This document shows, one piece after another, positions 1-8,636 of a stretch of DNA of 64,000 nt (position 1 is the first letter of the stretch; each line of letters begins with the position of its first letter). The notes beneath the pieces were generated by a model. That model did no database searches and was not told the origin of the DNA. It was given only the letters and a program-made list of their open reading frames with translations. Source of the DNA: Echinicola soli. GTDB taxonomy: Bacteria; Bacteroidota; Bacteroidia; Cytophagales; Cyclobacteriaceae. The stretch lies in the NCBI RefSeq assembly GCF_006575665.1, contig NZ_CP041253.1, positions 2,269,001 through 2,333,000 on the forward strand, given 5' to 3'. The position numbers were made by a program, and so were the translations under genes.

Positions 1-196
1 TGGAAAAACTTTAGTTTCGCGTCTAAAATTAAACGAACAATCTTGCATAAAGATGTCATGGAATCGTTTATTTTGGGTAAAAATTGATTGGGGGATCTTT
101 TGGGGAGTTAATGGTAAAGCGTCTGCATATTCCACAAATTCTTATACATTGATCTATTCGAATTATCTGATAAATTAGTTTAGCATACCATAACAA

Positions 197-1492
197 ATGT
201 ATAGCATAGCATCTTTGTACACCATTTATAAGAAGTCAAGTGGAGTAAGTACTGATACCCGTAAAATAGGAGAAGGCGACCTTTTTTTTGCCTTGAAAGG
301 GCCAAACTTTAATGCCAATTCCTTTGCCGCCAAGGCGCTTGAAATGGGGGCTTCTGCTGTGGTGATCGATGAGGAGGCATTTGAAGTAGAAGGCGATGAT
401 CGCTATGTGTTAGTAAAAAATGTGCTGGAAGCCTTACAAAAATTAGCCAATTATCACCGTAAACAACTGGATATTCCTTTTCTGGCCATCACAGGGAGTA
501 ATGGTAAAACCACCACCAAGGAATTGGTCAATGCAGTGCTAAGTAAGAAATTCAAGACCTATGCCACGGTGGGCAATCTCAATAACCACATCGGCGTACC
601 ATTGACTTTGCTGGCCATGGATGAGCAGACTGAAATGGGAATCGTGGAAATGGGCGCAAATAAAATCGGGGATATCGCCGAACTTTGTGAAATAGCCGAA
701 CCTACACACGGACTGATCACGAATATCGGAAGGGCTCATCTGGAAGGCTTCGGAGGTTATGAAGGAGTACTAAGGGCGAAAACGGAGCTGTATCAATATC
801 TGATCAGCCGTAAAGGTAAAATCTTCGTCAACAGTCAAAATCCCGTATTGGCCAATATGATCAAGCGGATGGACGATCCGGTGACGTATCCGGCAAAAGG
901 TGACTTCTTCCACTGTGAACTGCTGGAGGCCAATCCTTTTGTGAATTTCCGAACAGCAGATCGGACGGAATATAAAACCAAAATGTTGGGTGCATACAAT
1001 TTCGAAAATATAGCCACGGCATTGACGGTAGGGAAGTTTTTTGGGTTGGCCGAAAAGGTGGCCGCGGAAGCAGTGAGCCAATATGTGCCCGGCAATATGC
1101 GCTCTCAATTGATCGAAAAGCGCAGTAACCTGATCGTACTGGATGCCTACAATGCCAATCCGAGCAGTATGGAGCAGGCCATCCGGACTTTTGGCAGGAT
1201 GACTGGAAAGCCCCACAAAATGGTCATCCTCGGTGACATGTACGAATTGGGCGATAATGCGGCCGAGGAGCACAAGAAGCTTGGGGAATGGGTCAGTGAA
1301 TACGATATTGAGAAAGTGTGCTTTACCGGGGAGCTGACTCAAAATGCGCTTCTCAAAGCTCCTAGAGCCCTGTATTTTCCCGATCCCTTCAGTCTGCGTA
1401 ATTGGCTGGCCGATTCCCAATTGGAAGACCATCTGATCCTGATCAAGGGGAGCAGGGGAATGAAGCTGGAAGGCTTGGTGGAGTTTATTTAG
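197..1492 (+). CDS. murF: UDP-N-acetylmuramoyl-tripeptide--D-alanyl-D-alanine ligase
   Basis: This is a cytoplasmic peptidoglycan precursor ligase that adds D-Ala-D-Ala to the UDP-MurNAc tripeptide using ATP. The 431 residues are of normal family length. The Mur-ligase P-loop AITGSNGKTTTKE lies near residues 97-109, followed by the central-domain segments VGNLNNHIGVPLTL and EMGANKIGDI, and by the C-terminal domain with LDAYNANPSSM and ILGDMYELG. The ATG start is preceded by an AT-rich leader. The gene stands alone; nothing else in the window is a division or cell-wall gene. Family assignment is secure. Confidence 0.96.
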   Translation: MYSIASLYTIYKKSSGVSTDTRKIGEGDLFFALKGPNFNANSFAAKALEMGASAVVIDEEAFEVEGDDRYVLVKNVLEALQKLANYHRKQLDIPFLAITGSNGKTTTKELVNAVLSKKFKTYATVGNLNNHIGVPLTLLAMDEQTEMGIVEMGANKIGDIAELCEIAEPTHGLITNIGRAHLEGFGGYEGVLRAKTELYQYLISRKGKIFVNSQNPVLANMIKRMDDPVTYPAKGDFFHCELLEANPFVNFRTADRTEYKTKMLGAYNFENIATALTVGKFFGLAEKVAAEAVSQYVPGNMRSQLIEKRSNLIVLDAYNANPSSMEQAIRTFGRMTGKPHKMVILGDMYELGDNAAEEHKKLGEWVSEYDIEKVCFTGELTQNALLKAPRALYFPDPFSLRNWLADSQLEDHLILIKGSRGMKLEGLVEFI

Positions 1493-1938
1493 GTGGAGTG
1501 AAGGTTTTAAATGTTGGAATGTTTTGAAAAGAGCGTCATTGCGAACGTAGTGAAGCAATCGCGTCATTATGTTAGGAAGTACAAGATGAATATAACCGGA
1601 ATGACCTTAAGTCTTGAGATCCCGGAGGTTTTGGATTTAATTAATGTATATTACTGGCATCCGAGAAAACAATCGTCAAATTGAAAAAAAATCAACTGTT
1701 TTTACCCCTAAGTCCCCTTTAGAGGATTTAGGGGTTATTTTAGGGATTGGAATAAAAAACCTCAAATTTCTATTTAAAGACAGTTCTTGATCATATTTGA
1801 AATTTAGTCTGACGCAAGTAAATTTATATGATCATGACTGATAAGAAGGACCCCGAATATGGAGTGGATTCAAGATATAGATCAAGCAGAGATCGTAAAA
1901 AAGGTGCTTAAGCACTGTTGAAGGTACGGTTAAATCGC
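1493..1938. other. Intergenic stretch with dispersed repeats
   Basis: I see no convincing gene here. The stretch holds a short repeat at 1532-1567 of the widespread type GTCATTGCGAAC...GAAGCAATC, and a MITE-like element at 1651-1814 listed separately. A short reading frame at 1830-1911 (about 25 codons) ends just before the broken HTH gene and has no recognisable product. Confidence 0.6.
1651..1814 (+). repeat. MITE-like repeat, copy A (degraded)
   Basis: This copy matches the reverse complement of 14151-14339 over nearly its whole length. Shared blocks include GAGAAAACAATCGTCAAATT, TTTTAGGGATTGGAATAAA, TCAAATTTCTATTTA and GATCATATTTGAAATTTAGTC. The left end ACTGGCATCCGA resembles the terminal inverted repeat of the better preserved copy B, while the right end (TCTGACGC) has decayed. 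An internal CCCCTAAGTCCCC / GGATTTAGGGG segment can form a hairpin. No target duplication is visible for this copy. Confidence 0.75.
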
Positions 1939-2352
1939 ATGAAGAAAGTTTCTGTTGCCCAGATCAAACGTGCCAAGTTGATTCAGCTGAAATTGAAAAT
2001 ACAAGATTTCCTTTCTAAATGCCACCTTGACAAGCAAAATTGTTTCTCAGCGTTTTTGGAAATATATTTAGATGCGGTTTATGACAAAAGACTCAGTTTT
2101 GCAAAGGATATGAATGTTTCTCCTGTGATCCTAAGGCAGATTACCCACCATCACAGAGAGCCAAATGAAGCGTTTATCTGAAAATTGCTGGTCCACTCTG
2201 GACAGCTTTATAAGGAGGTAAGTGAACTTCCCCAGGAATTATGGTATCAGGTCTATTTCCATGAAAAGATTTGTGCAGCTATGACCAAAGAAGACGAGTG
2301 GAGGCCTGAACTGGAAGGATATGTTCATGGAAGTACAGCGGTAATGAAATGA
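1939..2352 (+). pseudogene. HTH DNA-binding protein, broken by an in-frame stop
   Basis: The frame from ATG 1939 reads MKKVSVAQIKRAKLIQLKLK and continues to a TGA at 2179-2181. It then goes on in the same frame with KLLVHSGQLYKEVSELPQEL to a stop at 2350-2352. The first part carries a helix-turn-helix-like stretch (FAKDMNVSPVILRQITHHHR). The second part resembles the C-terminal half of Bacteroidota XRE-type antitoxin or regulator proteins of about 135 residues. Coding character on both sides of the stop in one frame suggests a recent nonsense mutation. A read-through product or a sequencing error is the alternative. The exact family is uncertain. Confidence 0.55.
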
Positions 2353-2374
2353 CATAAGACCTGACGGAATTTGC

Positions 2375-3163
2375 ATGGTTAACGTTCAAAAAATTGAATC
2401 GATATCAGATTTTAACCCCAAGAGGGTGAAAAAATATTTCTTTTTGTGGTGCAGCGAAGGGGAAGTATCCATTTCAGTAGATCATAAAGAGCTTGTGCTC
2501 AGGAAGAATCAAGTTCTTACCATCACCTCGGGACAATACCACTGTTTCAGAAGGATCGGCGAAGCAAAAGGTTATATGCTTGATTTTACGCTTGATTACA
2601 TTTGCAAGACCGAGAAAGATATTGAGCTGATCTTTCAGAACAGTCTTTTCTGCCATTTTGATTATAATGAGTTGATCTCTATCAACAACCCTTCGGAAAT
2701 TGAGCAAGAACTTCGTAAAATCGAAGTTGAACTCAAAGAGCAACCTTTTCAATATCTCGAATCTGTTCATTCCCGTATTGAATTGTTGTTGTTTGAAGTA
2801 AATCGATCGAAAATGGCCAACGGAGGGGAGATTTGGAAACCGGAAGCACTTTTTCTGAGGTTTCTGGAGGTTGTGCGAAATAACTTTGAGCAAAATTTTA
2901 CGCTAAAAGAAATAGCCCTTCGGTTGCAGACTACCGAAAGGAAATTAAATGAACTGGCCAAACTGCACGCAGGAAAAACGGCCCAAAATGTCATTTACGG
3001 ATTGGTGATTTCCGAAGCTAAACGCATCCTTCAATATCAGGATAAAAGCATCAAGGAAGTGGCCTTTATGCTGGGATTTCAGGATCAGTACTATTTTTCC
3101 AAATTTTTCAAACACCACACCGAAATGTCACCTTCTGAGTTTCAGAGCAAATTTAAGAACTGA
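2375..3163 (+). CDS. AraC family transcriptional regulator
   Basis: A 262-residue cytoplasmic regulator. The N-terminal 150 residues look like a cupin-type sensing domain (SEGEVSISVDHKELVLRKNQ, ITSGQYHCF). The C-terminal 100 residues are an AraC double HTH: FTLKEIALRLQTTERKLNEL is the first recognition unit and IKEVAFMLGFQDQYYFSKFF is the conserved second unit, ending in a typical SPSEFQ motif. It begins 23 bp after the broken HTH gene and precedes the cupin gene at 3277 by 113 bp, so it may control that gene. No effector can be named. Confidence 0.9.
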   Translation: MVNVQKIESISDFNPKRVKKYFFLWCSEGEVSISVDHKELVLRKNQVLTITSGQYHCFRRIGEAKGYMLDFTLDYICKTEKDIELIFQNSLFCHFDYNELISINNPSEIEQELRKIEVELKEQPFQYLESVHSRIELLLFEVNRSKMANGGEIWKPEALFLRFLEVVRNNFEQNFTLKEIALRLQTTERKLNELAKLHAGKTAQNVIYGLVISEAKRILQYQDKSIKEVAFMLGFQDQYYFSKFFKHHTEMSPSEFQSKFKN

Positions 3164-3276
3164 AATCTACATCAAAACCTCAGGATTTTCCATTTTTTAG
3201 ACGCTCGCTGAGCCTCATCTTTGTTATATCCAAACCTTAACAATAAACAGATTATTAATCCATAAACTTAGGGAAA

Positions 3277-3639
3277 ATGAATATCAAAGATTACATCACA
3301 AGCAGCGAAAACCTGGAATGGAAACCATTAATCGAGCATGGAGTACATTACCAAGGGGTATCAGTTAAATCACTGTATTTTGATCGTGCCACCAACCGCT
3401 CAAAAGCGATCTTGTTAAAATTCGAGAAAGGTGCTTCTTACCCCTATCACAGTCATCCTGCCGGAGAGGAGATCTTGGTGCTGCAGGGCAGTTGTGAGAT
3501 TTACGGGGAGACCTTGGGCCGGGGAGATTATTTATACACACCACCGAAGGGAGAACATGGTGTAAACTCCAAAAGTGGGTGCGTGCTTTTTTTGTCTGTG
3601 CCTGAAGAAATCGTTTTGCTTTCAGAAGATAATCACTAA
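3277..3639 (+). CDS. Cupin domain protein (ChrR-like anti-sigma type cupin)
   Basis: A 120-residue single-domain cupin. The metal-binding motif is visible in FEKGASYPYHSHPAGEEILVL (residues about 50-70, His-x-His and Glu) and in the second motif GRGDYLYTPPKGEHGV. This pattern matches the cupin half of ChrR-like proteins, but there is no zinc anti-sigma domain, so a sigma-binding role cannot be claimed. The likely partner is the AraC regulator immediately upstream on the same strand. Substrate unknown. Confidence 0.85.
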   Translation: MNIKDYITSSENLEWKPLIEHGVHYQGVSVKSLYFDRATNRSKAILLKFEKGASYPYHSHPAGEEILVLQGSCEIYGETLGRGDYLYTPPKGEHGVNSKSGCVLFLSVPEEIVLLSEDNH

Positions 3640-3696
3640 GAAAAACTGATCGATCTGGATTAGCCAAGTAGTGGCTGTCTCATAAGTCGGAATTGA

Positions 3697-4002
3697 TCAA
3701 TCCATGTCAAGAATAGCAGGTACATTGTCGGATTAACCTTCGAAAAATTTAGGAGAGCCCATAAAACTGTTGATGCAGTTATTAGAAATTTTGAAATTAT
3801 TGGTGAAGCTGCAAAGAATGTTTCCGAGGAAATCAAAGGCAAATATCCAGGTGTCCCTTGGCACGAAATGTATTTACTTAGAAACAAGGTTTCACATGAG
3901 TATTTTGGAATAGACTATGAGATTATTTGGCACATTGCTATCCATTCTCTTCCAGAAAACAAAGCTCAAATTGAAAAGATATTAAGCGAAGAAAATGATT
4001 AG
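3697..4002 (+). pseudogene. HepT-like (DUF86) ribonuclease toxin fragment, 5'-truncated
   Basis: The frame has no start codon and is open from a TGA at 3694. It reads HVKNSRYIVGLTFEKF, then VDAVIRNFEIIGEAAK, and ends SLPENKAQIEKIL. This is the body of a DUF86/HepT protein. The catalytic-type RX4HXY motif is intact in RNKVSHEY. About 15-20 N-terminal residues are missing and no MntA/HepA nucleotidyltransferase partner lies next to it, so I read it as the remnant of a HepT/MntA toxin-antitoxin pair. Confidence 0.72.
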
Positions 4003-4012
4003 GTTTGTTGTG

Positions 4013-4180
4013 TTAATTTAATCTGAGTTCGGGGGGAAACAGACTATTTGACGACGATTTTGTCCCCGATACATCGGGAAGGAGTCTATTAAGTGAACGT
4101 AAAAAGATTCTTCGCTTTACTCAGAATGACAAGCGTTTTCGTTTTTCTGTCATTGATACCCCGAACTGATGTTAATTTAA
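4013..4180. repeat. MITE-like element with imperfect terminal inverted repeats
   Basis: The ends TTAATTTAATCTGAGTTCGGGG-like (4013-4034) and CCCCGAACTGATGTTAATTTAA-like (4159-4180) are inverted copies of each other, 18 of 22 positions matching. Inside lie a CCCGATACATCGGG palindrome (4064-4077) and a common repeat of the type GATTCTTCGCTTTACTCAG (4105-4131). A single related arm sits at 44756-44774. It ends 4 bp from the moeA stop codon and could serve as its terminator. Confidence 0.5.
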
Positions 4181-4183
4181 ACA

Positions 4184-5371
4184 CTATTTTACGCCCAAAA
4201 ACGCCAACTGTTCACCAGCCATGAAATCACCGTCCCTTTGGGGAAGAAGCAGAAATCCATCCGTCTTTGTCAGACTGAACAAATCACCGGAGCCGTTGTG
4301 GCTGAAGGGGATTGCCTTGCCCGTTTCAGGATCCAGCTGTACCGAGACAAACCGGGAGAGGCTTGGGTTGCCAGGGATATCATTACCCAGTTCTTTTATT
4401 TCCAATATCAATGGAGTTCCCAATGAGGCATGTAGCCATTGTTGGAAATAAAAAAGGTGGTTGACATAAGTAGAAACCGGATTGCCGGGATAGGCAAAGA
4501 CTTTAGTGTCTTTTTCTGGGTGATGCCCAAACCAAAAAGGCTTTCCCGGACGCTGGGCGACGCGATGAAAGAGTTTGTGTACTCCTAACTCGTCCAGTAC
4601 ATCCGGAATATGGTCAAATTTTCCTTTGGAAACTCCTCCACTCAAAAGCAATACATCAAAATCGTTGATCAAGGTGGTGAGCTTTTTCCTTAAGGCTTCT
4701 TTATTGTCGTTGATGTGATGCATTTTAGCCTGGATGCCTTCCATGGCCAGACTGGACCAAAGTGTGTAAATATTCGATTTTCGGATCTGGTGGGGCAGGG
4801 GCGTTTGGTCCACTTCCACGAGTTCGTCGCCAGTGGAAATAATGGCCACAGAAGGAAGTTTTGAAACGGACACATTTGCTTTTCCTACAGTAGCCAGTAT
4901 GCCGATGTCGGCAGCGGTGATCAATTTTCCTTTCGAAATAATTTTTTGCCCTTTTTTGGAATCGCTACCACGGTAGTGAATGAAGCGTTTGGCAGCTTTC
5001 CCTAACCGGGGATGGGCATTTCCATCCTTGATTTCTATTTCTTCATATGGAATGATCGTGTCCGCACCAACAGGAAGAATCGCTCCAGTCATTACTTCCA
5101 GGCAATGTTTCGGAGTTTGCAGGGTCATCCGGGGAGTTCCAGCTGCCTGGATCCCCTGGATGGGATAGGAGGGCTTGAAGGAATTGTCTATATCTCCCAG
5201 CTGAATGGCGATGCCATCCATCATTATACGGTCAAAAGGAGGGGCATCTCGGTCAGTAAAAATATCTTCTGCCAAAAACCGACCGGTTGCCTCGGAAAGC
5301 TTTATTTCTTCTGTGCCGTAGGATTGCCGTTGGCTGAGGACTGACTTTAGTGCTTCGGTGATGGTGATCAT
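4184..5371 (-). CDS. moeA: Molybdopterin molybdotransferase MoeA
   Basis: Inserts molybdate into adenylated molybdopterin, the last step of molybdenum cofactor synthesis. The 395 residues show the MoeA N-terminal segment (FLAEDIFTDRDAPPFDRIMMDGIA), the central MoCF-binding domain with VAIISTGDELVEV and LLLSGGVSKGKFD, and the C-terminal domain (PGNPVSTYVNHLF). It is the last gene of the minus-strand moa operon and is separated from the moeB-like gene by 128 bp holding a small hairpin. A separate MogA is not seen in the window. Confidence 0.95.
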   Translation of the reverse strand: MITITEALKSVLSQRQSYGTEEIKLSEATGRFLAEDIFTDRDAPPFDRIMMDGIAIQLGDIDNSFKPSYPIQGIQAAGTPRMTLQTPKHCLEVMTGAILPVGADTIIPYEEIEIKDGNAHPRLGKAAKRFIHYRGSDSKKGQKIISKGKLITAADIGILATVGKANVSVSKLPSVAIISTGDELVEVDQTPLPHQIRKSNIYTLWSSLAMEGIQAKMHHINDNKEALRKKLTTLINDFDVLLLSGGVSKGKFDHIPDVLDELGVHKLFHRVAQRPGKPFWFGHHPEKDTKVFAYPGNPVSTYVNHLFYFQQWLHASLGTPLILEIKELGNDIPGNPSLSRFVSVQLDPETGKAIPFSHNGSGDLFSLTKTDGFLLLPQRDGDFMAGEQLAFLGVK

Positions 5372-5431
5372 GGGATAAATTTGGTGTTTTGGATGAAATG
5401 GGCTTGCAAATCTCCGCTTCCTTTATTTTTG

Positions 5432-5452
5432 GTCTGGAATGCAAATCCAGAC
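5432..5452. repeat. Small intergenic hairpin between moeB-like gene and moeA
   Basis: GTCTGG and CCAGAC form a 6-bp stem around AATGCAAAT. It sits in the only sizeable gap of an otherwise tightly packed operon. It could be a processing or attenuation site, or one of the short GGATT/AATCC palindromes common in Bacteroidota intergenic DNA; a related longer hairpin lies at 21214-21242. Confidence 0.4.
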
Positions 5453-5499
5453 TAACTTTACGAGACTATTATTATTCCTAGAGTGTGTGCCTAAGGAGG

Positions 5500-6582
5500 T
5501 TATTCCCAGCCTTCAGCTTCTAAAGCATTCATGCCTCCTTCTAAGTTGTAAATGATTTGTTCAGGGTGCAGTGATTGGAGCAATTGAGCGGCTTGAAGAC
5601 TTCTCATGCCGGATTGACAGATCAAAATAACGGGCGCCTTTTCGTTGATTTCTTGGTGCCTTTCTGTTAGCTGGGCCAATGGGATGTTCAGTGCATTTTC
5701 AAGGTGGCCACTATCAAATTCCCCTTCATTCCTCACGTCGATGACTTGTGACTGCCTGTCCGTTTCCCGTTTTGTCCAAAACTCCTCGCAGGTTAAGCTG
5801 GTAACAGCTGTATCGGTGCTGCACATGGGCTGACCATAGCTGCTGTTGAGTGTTGTGATGGATTGGTTTTCGGGAACCGTGGACAACCCGACTTTAAGGT
5901 GAGTTTGGGCCAAGGTATCTATGATCAGTAATTTACCGCTCAGCGGTTCTCCGATTCCAGTCAAAACCTTGACGGCTTCCAATGCCTGGTAGGTGCCAAT
6001 AAGGGCAGGAAGGATGCCCAGAACACCATTTTCATCACAATTCAAAACGGCCGAAGTATCTCCTGCCTCCGGAAACAAACAACGATAAGTCGGGCCATTT
6101 TGATAATTCATGACACTTACCTGGCCTTCAAAATCGTGTAGGGCACCATAAATGAATGGTTTGTCTAGGATGACACAGGCGTCGTTTACTAAATAGCGCG
6201 TGCCAAAATTGTCTGACGCATCTACGATCAAATCATAGTCAGCCAATTCCTGCAAAGCATTTTCGGGTGTCAAAAATTCACGGATATTGATAAAGCGTGT
6301 AGATGGATTCTGTCTCCGTAAGTGCTGTATAAGCACATCGGTTTTGTGTTTGCCCACATCATCAGGGGTGAACAGTGTTTGCCGTGCCAGGTTACTTTCG
6401 GCCACAGTGTCTTGATCCATGATGGCTAGCGTTCCCACGCCGACCCCGTTGAGGTATTGGGCCACGGGAGTTCCCAGTCCGCCTGCACCGATGATCAGCA
6501 CACTGGATGCGGCGAGTTTTTCTTGGGATTTCTTTCCAAAACTTTTTAGCCGGATTTGCTTCTGATAGCGTATTTCGTTCAT
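5500..6582 (-). CDS. moeB: Molybdopterin-synthase adenylyltransferase MoeB fused to rhodanese
   Basis: Activates the C-terminal Gly-Gly of MoaD by adenylation. The ThiF/E1 domain fills residues 1 to about 245 (GAGGLGTPVAQYL nucleotide motif, DNFGTRYLVNDAC). A rhodanese domain follows at about 265-360 with an active-site loop CQSGMRS that keeps its cysteine, so the fusion can carry sulfur as well as activate MoaD. The paired CxxC zinc site of E. coli MoeB is not complete: TYRC replaces the first pair. Its stop abuts the mobA start region (6582 shared), which points to translational coupling. Confidence 0.92.
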   Translation of the reverse strand: MNEIRYQKQIRLKSFGKKSQEKLAASSVLIIGAGGLGTPVAQYLNGVGVGTLAIMDQDTVAESNLARQTLFTPDDVGKHKTDVLIQHLRRQNPSTRFINIREFLTPENALQELADYDLIVDASDNFGTRYLVNDACVILDKPFIYGALHDFEGQVSVMNYQNGPTYRCLFPEAGDTSAVLNCDENGVLGILPALIGTYQALEAVKVLTGIGEPLSGKLLIIDTLAQTHLKVGLSTVPENQSITTLNSSYGQPMCSTDTAVTSLTCEEFWTKRETDRQSQVIDVRNEGEFDSGHLENALNIPLAQLTERHQEINEKAPVILICQSGMRSLQAAQLLQSLHPEQIIYNLEGGMNALEAEGWE

Positions 6583-7178
6583 TAATTTTCTCCTATTCGT
6601 GATTTGGCCATTTCATAATCCTCCGGGAAATTGGCATTGAACAGTTCCAGGTCATTTTCAGGATAAATTAGGTGTACGTCTGAATTCATGAGGAATTTTC
6701 TGGGGCAGCTTTTTCCTGACTCATTCATAAACTTCTTGGCTTCGATCAGGCCTTTTGGTTCCCAGATGCCGATAAGTGGTTCAGGGAGTTTTGACTCGTG
6801 AGTGGCATAGACTGTGGCATTTTTTTGAGGCTGTCGTTGTCTTACCAGTGCCCTGAGGCTTTCTTCATGGATATGGGGAAGGTCCACTGCGACCACTAGC
6901 CATGCTTTATTTGGATGTTGGTGGTGAGCGGATAAAATCCCGTTGAGTGGGCCTTTAAATTGGTCTTCATCTACGATGTGATTTAGCCCTGAATTGATGA
7001 TGTTCTCCTGGTCAGCCCTACAACTGATAAAAGTTTTTGGGCACAATTCCCTTAGGGTATGGTAAAGATAGGACCGGTGATTGGTGTGATAATATTGAAG
7101 CTCTCCCTTGTCCTGTCCCATTCGGCTGCTTTTGCCGCCTGCCAAAACAAGTCCGTACAAGTTATCTGTTGAATGCAT
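6582..7178 (-). CDS. mobA: Molybdenum cofactor guanylyltransferase-like protein
   Basis: NTP-transferase fold protein of 198 residues with the signature LVLAGGKSSRMGQDKGEL at residues 10-27 and the metal-binding stretch WLVVAVDLPHI. In E. coli MobA attaches GMP to Mo-molybdopterin to give the bis-MGD form. Assimilatory nitrate reductases use that form, so the gene fits the neighbouring nas operon. It overlaps moaC by 17 bp and the moeB-like gene by 1 bp. A cytidylyl-transferring MocA activity cannot be excluded from sequence alone. Confidence 0.88.
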   Translation of the reverse strand: MHSTDNLYGLVLAGGKSSRMGQDKGELQYYHTNHRSYLYHTLRELCPKTFISCRADQENIINSGLNHIVDEDQFKGPLNGILSAHHQHPNKAWLVVAVDLPHIHEESLRALVRQRQPQKNATVYATHESKLPEPLIGIWEPKGLIEAKKFMNESGKSCPRKFLMNSDVHLIYPENDLELFNANFPEDYEMAKSRIGEN

Positions 7179-7638
7179 TTTTTCCTCCTTCTTTGGCCAT
7201 TAATTTGGTTTCCGTAATACTGATGTCGTGGGTAAGTGCCTTGCACATATCATATATGGTAAGTGCCGCCACGCTGGCAGCGGTCAGGGCCTCCATTTCC
7301 ACGCCGGTTTTTCCTTCACATTTTACCGTGGCCGTGATCTCCAGTTGCTTATTACCCGGGGTAATGTCCAGCTGGATTTTGTTCAAGGCCAATGGATGGC
7401 AAAGTGGAATCAAGTCCGAAGTTTTCTTGGCGGCCATGGTGCCGGCGATGATGGCTGTTTGTATGATACTGCCCTTTTTGCCCAGAAAGTTATCTTTGGA
7501 GAGGCGATCAAATACCGCTTCTGGAAAAACAACGATCGATTGGGCAGTGGCCGTTCGTTTGGTGACGGATTTTTCGGAAACATCTACCATTTTGGCATTT
7601 CCATCACTGTCGACATGGGAGAGTTTTGAGTCTTTCAT
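7162..7638 (-). CDS. moaC: Cyclic pyranopterin monophosphate synthase MoaC
   Basis: Second enzyme of Mo-cofactor synthesis, producing cPMP from the MoaA product. The 158 residues contain the strongly conserved blocks TSDLIPLCHPLALNKI and GVEMEALTAASVAALTIYDM. The start overlaps the moaA stop by 4 bp, a typical coupled arrangement. Length and motifs are normal. Confidence 0.95.
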   Translation of the reverse strand: MKDSKLSHVDSDGNAKMVDVSEKSVTKRTATAQSIVVFPEAVFDRLSKDNFLGKKGSIIQTAIIAGTMAAKKTSDLIPLCHPLALNKIQLDITPGNKQLEITATVKCEGKTGVEMEALTAASVAALTIYDMCKALTHDISITETKLMAKEGGKNAFNR

Positions 7639-8636
7639 CCTCCGATTAGTGTCATTGATTTTTTTGTTTCGGATTGGTTTTCGGCCTCAAATCCGTCTTT
7701 AAACCGCGCTTGCATGGCAGTATAAATGCTAAACTTCAGGCCATTTATATGATCGCTTTCGCGTATAAGTGCTCTCAGGTCAATGGTCTCGGTGGCATAG
7801 AGGCATGTTTGCATTTCACCTTTGGCCGTAACCCTTACCCGGTTACAAGTGCCACAGAATGTTCTGGAGTAAGAGGGGATTACACCAAATGTCCCTTTGC
7901 TGCCCTTAAGCTGATAGTTTAGGGAAGTGGAGCTTGGAGGAGCGGGAAGCTTTTGGATTGGCCCAAAATGAGCCTTGATATGTTCCAGGATCGCTATATA
8001 ATCCCACTTTAGGGAAGTAGGGCCGCTGGATTGACCATTAAAGGGCATTTCTTCCAGAAAACGAACGGAAAGGGAGTGATGTTGTACGTATTTTACAAAA
8101 GGAATGATGTCTTCGGTATTTTTACCGTCCATGACCACACAGTTGAGTTTTACATCAAAGCCCTCATCGATCATTTGCTGGACATTGGCCATGACAATAT
8201 CATATTGGTCTCTTCGGGTAATCTCATTAAAACGAGCTTTGTCAAGGCTGTCAAAACTGATGTTGATTTTGGTTATGCCAAGGTTTTTGAGACGAGGGAT
8301 GTGGGGGCCGATCAAGGTGGCATTGGTGGTAATGGAAATTTCCTGAAGCCCATCTAGCATGGCCAGCTTATCCAAAAAATCCATCAGCCCTTTACGGACA
8401 AATGGCTCACCGCCCGTGATACGGATTTTATCCACGCCCATTTCCACAAAGGACTGCGATAGCAGCAGCAGCTCTTCCCAACTGAGCAGTTCATTTTTAT
8501 GAGCAAATTGCACGCCTTCTTCTGGCATGCAGTACTGACAGCGTAAGTTACAATTGTCTGTGACGGCTAGCCTCAGGTAGTTGATTTTTCTTCCGTGATT
8601 GTCAGTAAGCATATGGGATGATTTAGGGATGTGCAT
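7635..8636 (-). CDS. moaA: GTP 3',8-cyclase MoaA (radical SAM)
   Basis: First committed step of molybdopterin synthesis, from GTP. The 333 residues carry the radical-SAM cluster CNLRCQYC (Cys 29, 33 and 36), the SAM-binding GGEPFVRKGL, and the C-terminal second cluster CGTC followed 13 residues later by another Cys. The protein ends in Gly-Gly, as active MoaA does. It overlaps moaE by 14 bp. Confidence 0.96.
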   Translation of the reverse strand: MHIPKSSHMLTDNHGRKINYLRLAVTDNCNLRCQYCMPEEGVQFAHKNELLSWEELLLLSQSFVEMGVDKIRITGGEPFVRKGLMDFLDKLAMLDGLQEISITTNATLIGPHIPRLKNLGITKINISFDSLDKARFNEITRRDQYDIVMANVQQMIDEGFDVKLNCVVMDGKNTEDIIPFVKYVQHHSLSVRFLEEMPFNGQSSGPTSLKWDYIAILEHIKAHFGPIQKLPAPPSSTSLNYQLKGSKGTFGVIPSYSRTFCGTCNRVRVTAKGEMQTCLYATETIDLRALIRESDHINGLKFSIYTAMQARFKDGFEAENQSETKKSMTLIGG

